The position numbers were made by a program, and so were the translations under genes. Shown here in pieces: positions 37,035 to 48,300 of a DNA stretch of 64,000 nucleotides. Source of the stretch: Firmicutes bacterium HGW-Firmicutes-1 (GTDB lineage: Bacteria > Bacillota > Clostridia > Lachnospirales > Vallitaleaceae); assembly GCA_002841625.1 (NCBI GenBank), contig PHAG01000008.1:224708-288707 (forward strand), written 5' to 3'. The notes under the pieces were generated by a model. The model had not been told where the DNA came from and ran no database searches. It was given only the letters and a program-made list of their open reading frames with translations. Each line of letters opens with the position of its first letter. Within the stretch, counting starts at the first letter, position 1.

Positions 37035-39107
37035 AATATACAAGAAAAAGATAGTGATTCAAAAAAACAGTACACCAACCACCTCATTCACGAAAAATCA
37101 CCCTATCTCCTTCAACACGCCCACAACCCAGTTAATTGGTATCCTTGGTCAGATGAAGCCTTTGAGAAAGCAACATCAGAAGACAAAGCAGTCTTCCTCT
37201 CCATCGGTTACTCGACCTGCCATTGGTGTCATGTCATGGAACGTGAGTCCTTCGAAGACGAGGACGTAGCAAAGGTTCTTAACAATAAATACATCAGCAT
37301 TAAAGTAGATCGAGAGGAAAGACCAGATATAGACCAAATCTACATGAGCTTTTGTCAAGCAACGACAGGTTCAGGAGGATGGCCGTTATCTGTTTTCTTA
37401 ACTTCAGATAAGAAGCCTTTCTATGCAGGCACCTATTTTCCAAAGAAATCTCGTCATGGTATGAGAGGTTTTATAGATATTCTACAAGGAATTTATCAAA
37501 AGTGGGATGAAGATCGAGAGGAAGTAGAAGATTCAGCTGAGAAAATGGTTTACATGATCAATCAAATGTCAAATGCAGAGGATGATGCAGAGGAGGAACT
37601 TGATGAGCAAATTTTTCATCAAGCATATAACTATTTTAAGAAAAGTTTTGATGATAAATACGGGGGTTTTGGGCAGGCACCCAAATTTCCAACACCTCAT
37701 AATCTATTATTCTTATTGAGATATTTTAAAACCACCAACAACCAAGAGGCCCTTAATATGGTAGAAAAAACTCTTATCCAAATATACAAAGGTGGAATAT
37801 TTGATCATATCGGCTTTGGTTTCTCGAGATATTCTACAGATAGAAGGTGGCTAGCACCCCATTTTGAAAAAATGTTATATGACAATGCGCTACTTTTAAT
37901 GGCCTATAATGAAGCGTATCAAGCAACCCAAAAGCCCATATATAAAGAGATTGCAGAAAAGATTATTGCATATGTTATAAGAGATATGACATCCCCAGAG
38001 GGTGGCTTTTATTGTGCAGAAGATGCAGATTCAGAAGGCGTGGAAGGTAAATTTTATATTTGGTCAAAAGAAGAAATAGTTGATATTTTAGGAGATGAGG
38101 ATGGAAATCTATATTGTAAATATTACGATATAACCCGTAAAGGTAATTTTGAAGAGGAAAACATTCCGAATCTGATTGATGCAAGCCTAGCTACAATTGA
38201 AGCTGATTCTGCTTTGAAAGAACATTTATCTAATTTAAGTCAGAAGCTTTTTGAGGTGCGTAAGGAAAGAATACATCCCTATAAAGACGACAAAATATTA
38301 ACTGCTTGGAACGGACTAATGATAGCTGCGATGGCTTCCTCTGGTAAAATAATGAACAATTCGGTTTATATAGAACATGCACAAAAAGCGATTCAATTTA
38401 TTGAAGAAAAGCTTATTAGAGAAGATGGACGTTTGCTTTCAAGATATAGAGATGGTGAAGCAAAGAATCTTGCTTTTTTAGAGGATTATGCATTTTTGAT
38501 TTGGTCATATATTGAGCTCTATCAGGCTGTATTAGAACCTCAATATTTACAAAAGGCAATCAAGCTTACAGAGGATATGATTGTATTTTTTGATGATGAG
38601 AAAGCAGCTGGGTTCTTTTTATATGGGAAGGACTCAGAACAATTGATTGCGCGTCCAAAGGAAATATATGATGGCGCATTACCATCAGGAAATTCTGTTG
38701 CTACTTATACATTGCTCATGCTCTCTAAGCTTACTGGGAATGAAATGTATGAGGAAAAGGCAAATCAAGTATTAAAATATTTTAGTAGTAAACTCAAGGA
38801 AGCACCAATGGCGTATACAATGATGTTATGTGCAAGAATGTATGCAGTTCATACAACGAAAGAGATTGTTTTAGCTGGCAACAGAGAGGATAAGCTACTA
38901 AAAGAAATGATAAATAGTATTCATATGAGGTATTTGCCTTTTGCTACCATACTTCTGAATGACGGAAACGGGAAGTTAGAGGGTATTAATGATTTTGCGA
39001 GCAAGCAAATTGCCATTGATGAAAAAGCTACCGCCTATATTTGCGAGAATTTTACCTGTCATAAACCTATTTTTAATTTAAATGAATTAAATGAATTAAT
39101 GAATTGA
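37032..39107 (+). CDS. yyaL: YyaL/SSP411 thioredoxin-domain protein (DUF255)
   Basis: A 691-residue cytosolic protein. The first 170 residues are a thioredoxin-fold DUF255 domain ([21 protein letters not shown], then [12 protein letters not shown] with a CxxC), and the remainder is an alpha/alpha toroid similar to N-acylglucosamine 2-epimerases and glycoside hydrolases ([28 protein letters not shown]). The family is conserved from bacteria to the mammalian SPATA20 and has no settled activity. GGAGG precedes the ATG by 7 nt. A ferritin-like gene follows. Confidence 0.93.
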   Translation: MNIQEKDSDSKKQYTNHLIHEKSPYLLQHAHNPVNWYPWSDEAFEKATSEDKAVFLSIGYSTCHWCHVMERESFEDEDVAKVLNNKYISIKVDREERPDIDQIYMSFCQATTGSGGWPLSVFLTSDKKPFYAGTYFPKKSRHGMRGFIDILQGIYQKWDEDREEVEDSAEKMVYMINQMSNAEDDAEEELDEQIFHQAYNYFKKSFDDKYGGFGQAPKFPTPHNLLFLLRYFKTTNNQEALNMVEKTLIQIYKGGIFDHIGFGFSRYSTDRRWLAPHFEKMLYDNALLLMAYNEAYQATQKPIYKEIAEKIIAYVIRDMTSPEGGFYCAEDADSEGVEGKFYIWSKEEIVDILGDEDGNLYCKYYDITRKGNFEEENIPNLIDASLATIEADSALKEHLSNLSQKLFEVRKERIHPYKDDKILTAWNGLMIAAMASSGKIMNNSVYIEHAQKAIQFIEEKLIREDGRLLSRYRDGEAKNLAFLEDYAFLIWSYIELYQAVLEPQYLQKAIKLTEDMIVFFDDEKAAGFFLYGKDSEQLIARPKEIYDGALPSGNSVATYTLLMLSKLTGNEMYEEKANQVLKYFSSKLKEAPMAYTMMLCARMYAVHTTKEIVLAGNREDKLLKEMINSIHMRYLPFATILLNDGNGKLEGINDFASKQIAIDEKATAYICENFTCHKPIFNLNELNELMN

Positions 39108-39172
39108 TAGTAATTATTAAATAGTATATAATATTATTAAGACTATATGGATAAAAATAGGAGGTATGATTT

Positions 39173-39628
39173 ATGGAAAATGCAACTTTATATGAAGTAC
39201 TGCAATTAGCAGTTCACTTAGAAGAAGAAGGCCAGAAATTTTATGAAAAATATGCACAGAAAGCAAAGGGTGATATTAAAGAGACCTTTGAAAGATTAGC
39301 GTTAGATGAAGTGAAACATGGTAAATATTTTCAATCCTTATATCATGAAGCTAAGGAAAAACCAGGTTTAGATTATTTGTTTGAAGAGGAAGTAACTGCT
39401 TACTTTAAAGAATATGCAGTAAGTGCCGCTTTTGATAGAGAAGAAACAAAAGTGATGTCAGTTGAAGAGGCTGTAGCTGAAGCAATTCTCACAGAAAAAA
39501 AATCTATTGATTATTATAAATATCTAGATAAATATGCACTTACTGAAACAAAAGGTATGATCAATACAATTATTCAAGAAGAAGAAAAGCATTTAGCAGT
39601 ATTAGAGAAATTATTGGAAGCAATGTAA
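39173..39628 (+). CDS. ferritin-like (rubrerythrin-type) protein
   Basis: A 151-residue all-helical protein with rubrerythrin-type iron ligands: HLEEEGQKFYEKYAQ, LDEVKHGKYF (ExxH), and later ILTEKKSIDYY and IQEEEKHL (ExxH). It lacks the C-terminal rubredoxin domain, so it is a stand-alone diiron domain, probably for peroxide scavenging or iron handling in an anaerobe. AGGAGG lies 8 nt before the ATG. A strong terminator follows at 39670. Confidence 0.87.
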   Translation: MENATLYEVLQLAVHLEEEGQKFYEKYAQKAKGDIKETFERLALDEVKHGKYFQSLYHEAKEKPGLDYLFEEEVTAYFKEYAVSAAFDREETKVMSVEEAVAEAILTEKKSIDYYKYLDKYALTETKGMINTIIQEEEKHLAVLEKLLEAM

Positions 39629-39669
39629 AAGATCAAATATAAAAACATAAAAAAGCAAGTAACTATAAT

Positions 39670-39712
39670 AACAGGAAAGTCTCTTCATATGGGTAGACTT
39701 TCCTGTTTTATT
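39670..39712. terminator. bidirectional terminator
   Basis: A 13-bp stem AACAGGAAAGTCT/AGACTTTCCTGTT with a 12-nt loop and a T-run lies between the convergent ferritin-like and helicase genes. Confidence 0.8.
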
Positions 39713-39777
39713 ATCACTAAGAACTTATGAAACAATGAAAATTCAATTCTATTTTTTAAAAAGTTAGTCCGTAACTA

Positions 39778-42700
39778 TCATTCTTCTTTCAGTTCTAACA
39801 ACTCCATTACCTCATCTTCACTAAGCTTATTAATCAAAGTCTCACCTGGATGAATAACAGAATCAATTAATGATTTTTTCTTTTGTTGTAGCTTATAAAT
39901 CTTTTCTTCAATGGTTCCTGCGGTAATGAGTCGAATTACTTGGACTGGTTTATCTTGACCTATTCTATATGCTCTATCTGTTGCTTGATCTTCAGTTGCA
40001 GGGTTCCACCATGGATCATAATGAATAACCATATCTGCCCCTGTAAGGTTTAGTCCAGTACCACCAGCCTTTAGAGAAATTAGAAAAATATCCATTTGTC
40101 CGGCGTTAAAGTCATTCACCATATCTCGTCGGGTTTTTGCATTTGTAGCTCCATCTAAATAAAAATAAGTGAGCATATTTTTTTCTAGAACTGGTTGAAT
40201 CAATTTAAGCATGCTTGTAAATTGTGAGAAAATTAATATTCTATGCCCACTTTCTATTGCATCAACTACAAGCTCTTCTAGTAATTCAAGCTTAGCGCTA
40301 TCACCGGTGTAGTTATCTGCAAATAGTGCAGGATGACAACAGATTTGACGTAATCTAGTTAAAGCAGAGAGTATTTTTATTGTGCTCTTTTGAAATCCAT
40401 TTGATGTGATTTCGTTCTTTACTTCTCCTTTAACCTTTTCAAGATATGCGATATATAATTTTTTTTGTTTGTCTAATAATTCTGTGGTCATTTTGGTTTC
40501 AATCTTTGGAGGTAATTCTTTTAATACATCAGATTTTAGTCTTCTAAGAATGAACGGCTTAATTTGAGTTGTAAGTTTCATTAGAGCCATGTCGTCCTCA
40601 CCTTTAATGATAGGCTTCTCATAGTTATTGATAAACTTAGAATGAGAATATAAGTAGCCAGGCATAATGAAATCAAATATTGACCAGAGCTCTGATAAAG
40701 AATTTTCTATTGGTGTGCCAGTAAGTGCAATTCTAGTACTTGCTTTAATTAATTTTACGGATTTGGCATTCAAGGAATTGGGATTTTTGATATGCTGTGC
40801 TTCATCTATAAAACAAAATTCAAAGTTATAATCCATATAAGTCTCAAGATCTCTTTTTAATAGACCATAGGAGGTGATAATTACCTGACTATTTTTAATA
40901 TCTTCAAAGGCTTGCGCTCTAATTTTCTTGTCACCTGAAATAACACAAACTTTTAAGTCGGGAGCAAACTTATTGATTTCATCCTCCCAATTATATACGA
41001 GTGAAGTAGGTGCAATAACCAAAGATTGTTTTGAGGGATCAATGGATTTTAATAGGGTGATTGCTTGCAAGGTTTTTCCAAGACCCATATCATCGGCCAA
41101 AATACCACCGAAGCCATAATGACTTAACACCTTTAACCATTGAAAGCCTAGCTTTTGATAATTTCTTAAAGTTGCTTTCAAGGAATCAGGTAGTTCGAAT
41201 AATTCTGTGGAAGGGTCCTTGATATCTTGCACTAGTTTTTCAAAGGCATTGTTTTTTACATAATCGTAAATGAGCGAATCCTTCATTAATGTATCAACAT
41301 AAATTGCTCTATATTTCGGTATTTCAATAACCTCTTTAGATAAATCTTTGTTTTTTAAATTTAATTGCTTCATGATATCTGCCATGTCAGTCAATTCAGC
41401 AGAGTCTTCAAGTTGTAAGAAGCTTCCATCCTTCAATCGGTAATATTTTTTCTTTTCTTGGATGGATTTAAGGATTTGAGGTAGTTCCTTTCTATCAATA
41501 CCTTCAATGTTAAAGGAAAACTCAAGCATATTTGAATTTTCGTTCAATCGTACGCCAGCACTAACTGTACTAGGGATTCTAATTTGTAAATTCTTAAACT
41601 CAGCGGCATAATATATTCTTGCAATTTCTTGTAGTTTTGGTAAATAAGTATATATAAACTTAAATAATCTATCTTCATCTCTAATCGTAAAAAATTCTTC
41701 TGAAGGATCTACATTACAAGAGGCATCTGAAAGTAGAGTGTAAATCTCTCCTTCTTTTTCTACATTGTGAACAATAATAAAATCCTCTGGAAGTGATGGC
41801 TGACTTGGTGGATAGATACCAACTTTATAATCCCCATAAAAGAAGGATAAGGTCCCTTTAATGGTGTTTTTATATTTATCTAAGTAAATATGTGGAACAC
41901 AATCTTCATAAAGCAAATTTGAGGACATGGTTTCATCCATTTTGACAGTGCCTAATTTTTTAAGAACAGGTAAAATTGAAGAAACTAACTTCTGTTTGTA
42001 GGATACATGAAGGATAATTGATCTTAGACTATTATTAAACTGTTGAGTAACAACAGAAAAAAACCTTCTTTCCTTGTTATCAAGACGATATATCTGATCT
42101 TCAAAGAAGATGTATTCAAGATCCCTGGTAATTGGAAAATAGTCGTAGGACTCAGCCAATTTTACAGTAATATTATTCTCATCCTGTGTTACATTAAAGT
42201 TCATAGTTGGAAGATGAGAAGTGATTTCAGAGGTATAGGTTATCCCGCGATATTTTAAGGAAAAGGATTTATTCTTTAAGATATTAAATAATCTTTTCAT
42301 TGTAACATCTGGAAAGAGAAAATTATTAAAAAGCTGTATGTTTTTACTCTCATAAGGATTTGACTTCAAAAAAGAATAGGTATCAAAGTATTCTTTTATG
42401 AGGTCAAGTATAAGCTTAGCGGTTGGATCAAAGTAATGAATTTTAGGGTCAAAGGTAAAACTTTTACCAAAGTTTATAGAGGTACGATCATGAATCGCAG
42501 ATAATAATTTGGTAATGTCCTTTACGATATAGAACTTATCAGTTCCAATTCTTAGGCTTGTGGCTGTAATGCTCTCCTTCATTGGTTCTATGATAATGTC
42601 CAAATAAACGGGCTGTTTAGTCACATTAGGTGAAACACTATCTGTCAAAGCGTTAGAAAACGCATTGATAATGTTTTGGTGAGAAAGCTTATCAATGGAT

Positions 42701-42996
42701 AAGTTGATTTTTTCTTTAGAATAAAGGATTTCTAGTAGTGTAGCTACGATGTGTTTACATGCCCCTGAGTAATTTGTATGGGAAGGGCAGGTACATTCCA
42801 TACGAGAAAGATTACCTGAATAATCGTCAAAGCCAACCAATACATTATACAGTTGACTACCTAAAACGGTAGATGATATTGTATTGGCGTTTGGTTCTAA
42901 ATCTTGTACCTGTCCATTGTGATAATATTGAACACCACGTTTAAAGGATAGGTCATTTGTTGTTTTTCTTATATCATTAAGAGAAAGATTAATCAT
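39778..42996 (-). CDS. SNF2-family helicase with SWIM zinc finger
   Basis: A 1072-residue SWI2/SNF2 ATPase. The N-terminus carries a SWIM zinc finger (C68, C70, C80, H82), then a long SNF2-associated region (about 100-590). The two RecA-like ATPase lobes contain GILADDMGLGKTLQAITLL, FIDEAQHIKNP, LTGTPIENSLSELW, and ATDRAYRIGQDKPV. It should remodel protein-DNA complexes or translocate on dsDNA; RapA-like roles are possible. ATG 42996 has AAGGTGAT just upstream; in-frame ATGs 6 and 18 codons earlier lack a site. Confidence 0.93.
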   Translation of the reverse strand: MINLSLNDIRKTTNDLSFKRGVQYYHNGQVQDLEPNANTISSTVLGSQLYNVLVGFDDYSGNLSRMECTCPSHTNYSGACKHIVATLLEILYSKEKINLSIDKLSHQNIINAFSNALTDSVSPNVTKQPVYLDIIIEPMKESITATSLRIGTDKFYIVKDITKLLSAIHDRTSINFGKSFTFDPKIHYFDPTAKLILDLIKEYFDTYSFLKSNPYESKNIQLFNNFLFPDVTMKRLFNILKNKSFSLKYRGITYTSEITSHLPTMNFNVTQDENNITVKLAESYDYFPITRDLEYIFFEDQIYRLDNKERRFFSVVTQQFNNSLRSIILHVSYKQKLVSSILPVLKKLGTVKMDETMSSNLLYEDCVPHIYLDKYKNTIKGTLSFFYGDYKVGIYPPSQPSLPEDFIIVHNVEKEGEIYTLLSDASCNVDPSEEFFTIRDEDRLFKFIYTYLPKLQEIARIYYAAEFKNLQIRIPSTVSAGVRLNENSNMLEFSFNIEGIDRKELPQILKSIQEKKKYYRLKDGSFLQLEDSAELTDMADIMKQLNLKNKDLSKEVIEIPKYRAIYVDTLMKDSLIYDYVKNNAFEKLVQDIKDPSTELFELPDSLKATLRNYQKLGFQWLKVLSHYGFGGILADDMGLGKTLQAITLLKSIDPSKQSLVIAPTSLVYNWEDEINKFAPDLKVCVISGDKKIRAQAFEDIKNSQVIITSYGLLKRDLETYMDYNFEFCFIDEAQHIKNPNSLNAKSVKLIKASTRIALTGTPIENSLSELWSIFDFIMPGYLYSHSKFINNYEKPIIKGEDDMALMKLTTQIKPFILRRLKSDVLKELPPKIETKMTTELLDKQKKLYIAYLEKVKGEVKNEITSNGFQKSTIKILSALTRLRQICCHPALFADNYTGDSAKLELLEELVVDAIESGHRILIFSQFTSMLKLIQPVLEKNMLTYFYLDGATNAKTRRDMVNDFNAGQMDIFLISLKAGGTGLNLTGADMVIHYDPWWNPATEDQATDRAYRIGQDKPVQVIRLITAGTIEEKIYKLQQKKKSLIDSVIHPGETLINKLSEDEVMELLELKEE

Positions 42997-43100
42997 GAAA
43001 ATCACCTTTTTCATATTTATTAATTCAACCGAATGGAAGAAGTCCTTCATTTCTTAAGTGGGGGAACTAATTCCAACATCGGTGGGGGTGGGGGCCCCAT

Positions 43101-43198
43101 CGATGTGCAAGTGAAGCTTGCATTTTGGCTTATAGTAGCTTCGCTACTATTTGGGGTTACGAAACCGTAGCAAATGCGGAGGTTTTGTAACATTGACA
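43101..43198 (+). repeat. hairpin repeat family B, copy 2
   Basis: It shares CGATGTGCAAG and the whole GTTAC...GTAACATTGACA segment with 332-402, differing at only a few positions. Between these parts it has an extra hairpin, ATAGTAGC-TTC-GCTACTAT, that copy 1 lacks. The preceding 43060-43100 is unusually G-rich (GGTGGGGGTGGGGGCCCC) for this genome. The repeat lies in the 321-bp gap between the divergent helicase and rarA genes. Confidence 0.7.
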
Positions 43199-43271
43199 TT
43201 ACATTCTAAAAAGCTATCATCATTATAAAGTTTTTTATCATAAAAAGCAAACTACAAATATTTGTTTTTTA

Positions 43272-43280
43272 TGGTATAAT
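43272..43280 (+). promoter_or_regulatory. extended -10 promoter of rarA
   Basis: TGGTATAAT fits the extended -10 form (TGnTATAAT), 38 nt before the rarA start. No good -35 box is visible, which is acceptable for this promoter type. Confidence 0.5.
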
Positions 43281-43317
43281 GAGAAAAATTGAGTTTGAAC
43301 ATAAGTGAGGAAATGCT

Positions 43318-44637
43318 ATGGATATATTTGATATGGTTCGAGAGAGAACATTAGAGAAGGAAGCGCCGCTAGCTGCAAGGATGCGCCCAGAGTCTATTGA
43401 AGAGGTAGTGGGTCAAGAGCATATAGTAGGAAAAGACAAGCTTTTATACCGAGCTATTAAAGCAGATCAGTTAGGATCAATTATATTTTATGGACCTCCT
43501 GGAACTGGTAAAACCACTTTAGCTCGTGTCATTGCAAATACAACCAAGTCCTCTTTTGTTCAACTAAATGCTACTATTGCCGGAAAAAAGGATATTCAGA
43601 TTGTAGTGGAGCAAGCAAAAGAAACCTTGGGAATGTCTATGAAGCGAACCATTCTATTTATTGATGAAATTCATAGGTTTAACAAAGCGCAACAAGATGC
43701 TCTCCTTCCTCATGTAGAGGATGGTACAATTATATTAATAGGTGCAACTACAGAAAATCCTTATTTTGAGGTAAACAGAGCACTAGTATCTCGTTCTAGA
43801 ATATTTCAACTAAATCCCTTAGATATAGAAGCCATTAAAATTTTAATTACAAGAGCTTTAAACGAAACAAAAGGCTTAAAAAAATACAATGCAAAAATAA
43901 CAGATGAAGCCCTTCATTTTTTGGCAGACATTGCTGATGGAGATGCACGAGCAGCCCTAAATGCAATAGAACTAGGCGTATTAACTACCAAAGCAGATGA
44001 AAATGGAGAAATTACAATTACTGTCGAGGTTGCAGAAGAATGTATCCAAAAAAGAGCCATTAAATACGATAAAGATGGAGACAATCATTATGATGTTATT
44101 TCTGCCTTTATCAAAAGCATGAGGGGCTCTGATCCAGATGCAGCAATCTATTACCTTGCACGAATGATCTATGCAGGAGAAGACCCGAAATTTATCGCAA
44201 GAAGAATTGTTATCTGCGCCTCAGAAGATGTAGGAAATGCTGACCCAAGAGCATTACAATTAGCAGTATCAGCAGCCTCTGCAGTAGACTTTATCGGATT
44301 ACCAGAAGGAAGAATAGTCCTAGCCCAGGCAGCTGCATATGTAGCATGCGCACCTAAGAGCAATGCTGCCATAACTTCAATCGATCAAGCAATGGAGGAC
44401 GTAAAAAACATTCAAATCTTAAGCATCCCCCCCCATTTAAAAGATGCCCATTACAGTTCTGCAAAACAATTAGGCAGTGGTATTGGTTATAAGTATGCCC
44501 ATAACTATAATAATCATTACATAAAACAACAGTACTTACCAGACGAACTAAAAGACAAGCAATACTACATTTTATCCGATCAAGGCTATGAAAAAAAACT
44601 AAAAACCTGGTTAGAATTTATCAAAAAGAACGAATAA
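43318..44637 (+). CDS. rarA: replication-associated recombination protein RarA
   Basis: A 439-residue AAA+ ATPase of the RarA/MgsA/WRNIP1 family, acting at stalled replication forks. Walker A is YGPPGTGKTT near 54-63, Walker B is ILFIDEIHRF, sensor 1 GATTENPYFEVN, and the C-terminal lid and tetramerisation domain have KYDKDGDNHYDVISAFIKSMRGSDPDAAIYYLARM. Length is normal. GAGGAAAT precedes the ATG. Palindromic element copy 2 lies just downstream. Confidence 0.95.
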   Translation: MDIFDMVRERTLEKEAPLAARMRPESIEEVVGQEHIVGKDKLLYRAIKADQLGSIIFYGPPGTGKTTLARVIANTTKSSFVQLNATIAGKKDIQIVVEQAKETLGMSMKRTILFIDEIHRFNKAQQDALLPHVEDGTIILIGATTENPYFEVNRALVSRSRIFQLNPLDIEAIKILITRALNETKGLKKYNAKITDEALHFLADIADGDARAALNAIELGVLTTKADENGEITITVEVAEECIQKRAIKYDKDGDNHYDVISAFIKSMRGSDPDAAIYYLARMIYAGEDPKFIARRIVICASEDVGNADPRALQLAVSAASAVDFIGLPEGRIVLAQAAAYVACAPKSNAAITSIDQAMEDVKNIQILSIPPHLKDAHYSSAKQLGSGIGYKYAHNYNNHYIKQQYLPDELKDKQYYILSDQGYEKKLKTWLEFIKKNE

Positions 44638-44701
44638 AGTCCTCTTGGTATGTATTTCCCAATACACTTTTATAAGACTATGTTTCGAGAATCTCAAAAA
44701 A

Positions 44702-44864
44702 GATGCACTGTTATGAACTGAAGAGTCGATAATAAAATATAATATGAGGATATGTACGTACATTTTTCGCCAGACCGGCCGCAGGGTAAGGCCAGAAAAA
44801 TGTACGTACATATCCTCATATTTACTTCATACTATAAATCTCTTCAGTTTATAACAGTGTCATC
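44702..44864. repeat. palindromic core element, copy 2
   Basis: A nested inverted repeat of 163 bp. The outer arms at 44702-44725 and 44840-44864 are nearly perfect; the inner arms at 44741-44767 and 44796-44823 pair perfectly and include the self-palindrome TGTACGTACA. The loop at 44768-44795 is the family core in reverse orientation relative to the other copies. The inner arms share nothing with copies 1 and 3, whereas the outer arms resemble copy 4 (ACTGTTATGAACTGAAGAG). It sits between rarA and a convergent small gene. Confidence 0.8.
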
Positions 44865-44909
44865 TTTGCGCACACCACAGACAAAGCAAATGACAGTTCT
44901 AATCGAGAA

Positions 44910-45128
44910 TCATTCCTCATCATTCCCTTGCCCAACATCTGCCTTTACATAACGATGAAATTTCAGTAAAAAGAAAAGCATAACTGAAAAAAACGCATTA
45001 AAACCTAATGCAGAAAGCGAAGCACCCAAATTACCTACAATAGCAAAGTAAATAGAAAGGCCAAAAATAAAAACAATAAATACAATTAAAAGTATAGCAG
45101 AAAATCGTTTGATTTTTGTTTTTGACAT
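44910..45128 (-). CDS. small two-helix membrane protein
   Basis: A 72-residue protein, not recognised as a named family. It has a basic start (MSKTKIKR), then two hydrophobic helices, about 10-29 and 32-54, and a short acidic end. ATG 45128 has GAGGTGAT about 6-8 nt upstream; a second ATG two codons earlier is too close to that site. It is convergent with rarA and divergent from the tandem subtilase gene. The good ribosome site and a membrane profile support it being real. Confidence 0.65.
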   Translation of the reverse strand: MSKTKIKRFSAILLIVFIVFIFGLSIYFAIVGNLGASLSALGFNAFFSVMLFFLLKFHRYVKADVGQGNDEE

Positions 45129-45200
45129 ATACATATCACCTCAAAATATCTCTTTATTTCCCTTAATTCTATAGATATCACCTCATAATGTCAATATAAA

Positions 45201-45235
45201 AAAGTCTATGGACGGGGAACCATAGACTTTTTCAA
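45201..45235. terminator. terminator-like hairpin in divergent gap
   Basis: A perfect 11-bp stem AAAGTCTATGG/CCATAGACTTT with a GACGGGGAA-type loop is followed by a short T-run. It lies upstream of both flanking genes (45128 minus, 45396 plus), not after a gene, so it could be a leader attenuator, an operator or a leftover. Confidence 0.55.
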
Positions 45236-45395
45236 AGGATATATTACTTATTGGGAGGATAGTTAGTAATAGTAATATACAATTATTATTGGCAATAAAA
45301 GAAAAAATATACAATTCAAAAAAAATTTTTTTTATTTATTATTCCATCCATCAAAGCATAAAAATATAGAAAGTAAAAGAAAAAGTCGAGGAAAT

Positions 45396-48300
45396 ATGAC
45401 TAACCAAAAAATTGGAAATCAATTAAATTTATCCTTAAGCTTACCTGTGAATGAACGAGAGAAATCTGATTTCTTATCTACGGGGTTTAATGAAGTAACA
45501 AACACTTGGGAGATTATTGTTAAATACAATGGTGATTTATCTGTTATACAAGATGATGTAATATCAATAGACAGGCTTACAAACCAATATGCAATCGTAG
45601 TAGTACCTGAACAAAACATAAGTAAGCTTGCAAACTATAGTCAAATTGAATTTATAGAAAAACCAAAACAATTAGCCTTTGAGTTACAGGAAAGTAAAAG
45701 GGCTGCTTGTATTACTCCTGTTCAAATTGGATTTCCAAATTTATCGGGAGAAGGAGTATTGTTAGGTATTATTGATTCGGGCATTGACTATAGACATCCA
45801 GACTTTATCAATGAAGATGGAACAACTCGAATTGTTAGTATTTTGAAAATCAATGATGCGCTTAACCTTGATAATCCAAGCATAGAGTATACGAGAGAAC
45901 AAATCAATGAAGCATTAAGACAACCGACAGAAACAGAGGCATTGGCAATTGTTCCAACTATTGATGTCATAGGACATGGTACTCATGTTGCTGGAATTGC
46001 TGGTGGTAACGGACGAGGAAGCAATGGGCAATACAGAGGTGTTGCATATGAGAGTGAATTTATTATTGTGCAATTAAGTGAAACTGGTGCCCAACCCTTT
46101 GTAAAAACCACTGAGTTAATGAAGGGCATTGCTTATGTTGTGAATACAGCACAAGCTCTTAATAAGCCGGTAGCAATAAACATTAGCTACGGAAATAATT
46201 ATGGTTCTCATGATGGGAGTTCTCTGCTAGAAACTTTTATCGACGATATGAGCAATGTATGGAAGAATGTAATTGTAATCGGAGCAGGAAATGAAGGTGC
46301 AGCAGCACATCATTACGAAAATACGATAGAAGAAGATGAAACGCAAGTAGTGGAAATTGCCGTATCAAATTCGGAAAAGGATGTATATATTCAGTTATGG
46401 AAATCCTACAGTGATGATTTCTTAATTGAGGTAGAAGCACCTAATGGGCAAAAATCTGGATTCATTAAACCTTTATTAGGCACACAGCAATTTAATTTGA
46501 TGCAGACACAGGTGGCGGTTTTCTTTGGGGAACCATCGCCCTACAATAATGATCAAGAAATCTATTTTCAACTTATTCCCAACCAGGAATTTATAGCGGA
46601 GGGGACCTGGAAGATTAATATACAAGGAGTGAAAATTGTAAGAGGTACTTATAACTTATGGTTGCCAACGGCTTCAACACTTAATCTATATACACGTTTC
46701 TTACAACCAGAAACAAGAACAACATTAACAGTGCCATCAACAGCAACCAACGTCATTACTGTTGGAGGGTATAACCAGGGGATCAATAGTATTGCAAGTT
46801 TTTCAGGAAGAGGATATACGCGGGAAATCAACCTGATTAAGCCTAATCTTGTAGCACCTGCAGTTGACATTATGTCTGCTGTACCAGGAGGAGGTTATGA
46901 TACCAAAACAGGCACAAGTATGGCCACACCATTTGTTACAGGTGCATCGGCACTTTTAATGCAATGGGGTATTGTTCAGGGGAATGATCCATTTTTATAT
47001 GGAGAGAAGGTAAAAGCTTTTCTGCAAAAAAGTGCTAGAAGAGATGAAAGCCTTAGAAGTTATCCTAATCCTGATTGGGGATATGGTTCCTTGTGCTTGG
47101 AAAATGTTTTTGAAAATGGTGTAAGTGCTGTTATCTCAACAAATACAGTCTCAATAAATGAGCTAGAAAATACGAATAATCAGGTAGATGCTTCGACGAT
47201 TACAACGATAGGTGAAAATTGTAAGGAAGCCATCATTTCATCGGATTATATCGATTTAATTATTGAATATACAGATACATTAGATGAAATTATAAATCGT
47301 TATGATCCAGATTGTATTCAAATTATCGATGATCAGTTTGCAATATTACATATTAAAGTTGAGGATTGTGCTGAGCAAATACAAAGTGAAGGCTTTGGAT
47401 ATAGAAGCTTGTTTCCTGCATTAATTGGTCCATATGGAAAATCTGCTTTAAGCAGTTCAGGTATTCTAACATTTCATACGCAACCATATGTGCCACTCAG
47501 AGGGCAAAACACTTTAATAGGGATTGTCGACTCCGGTATTGACTATACACATAAAGTGTTTACCTATGAAGACAATACAACCAAAATTATGTATTTATGG
47601 GATCAGACAATTCAAGGGAACCCACCTGAAAATTTTGAATATGGTACAGAATATTCAAGTGAAGATATCAATAGAGCCTTAGCCTCCAGCAATCCGCTTG
47701 AAGTTGTTCCATCTACGGATACATCTGGGCATGGTACCTTTTTAGCAGGTGCTGCAGCTGGAAGAGAGGATCAACAAGCTGATTTTATTGGTGCTGCTCC
47801 AGATGCTGACTTAATTGTTGTTAAATTAAAACAAGCAAAGCAATGTTTAATGGACTATTACATTATTAACAATCAAGAGCAAGATATTTATCAAAGCACA
47901 GATTTAATTCTTGGTGTTAAGTATCTGGCAGAGAAAAGTAAAGAGCTAGGAAGACCTATTTCTATAATAATAGGGCTTGGTAGTAACAATAGTTCTCATG
48001 ATGGTAGTTCAATGACGGAAACCTTTTTGCTAAATGTAGCAAAAAGACGTGGAAATGTTGTTACAGTTGCAGCTGGAAATGAAGCCAATAAGGGTCATCA
48101 TTATTATAATTTCTTTTTACCTAATGAAGCGAGTAAGAATGTTGAAATCAACGTTGCTAAGGATGAAGAAGGTTTTATTTTAAGCATTTGGAATCATGCT
48201 CCAGATAAAATGTCCATTGCAATTACATCTCCAACAGGAGAATACATTGATAAAATTCCTGCAAGATTACAGCAAGCGCAAGATATCAAATTAGTTCTTG

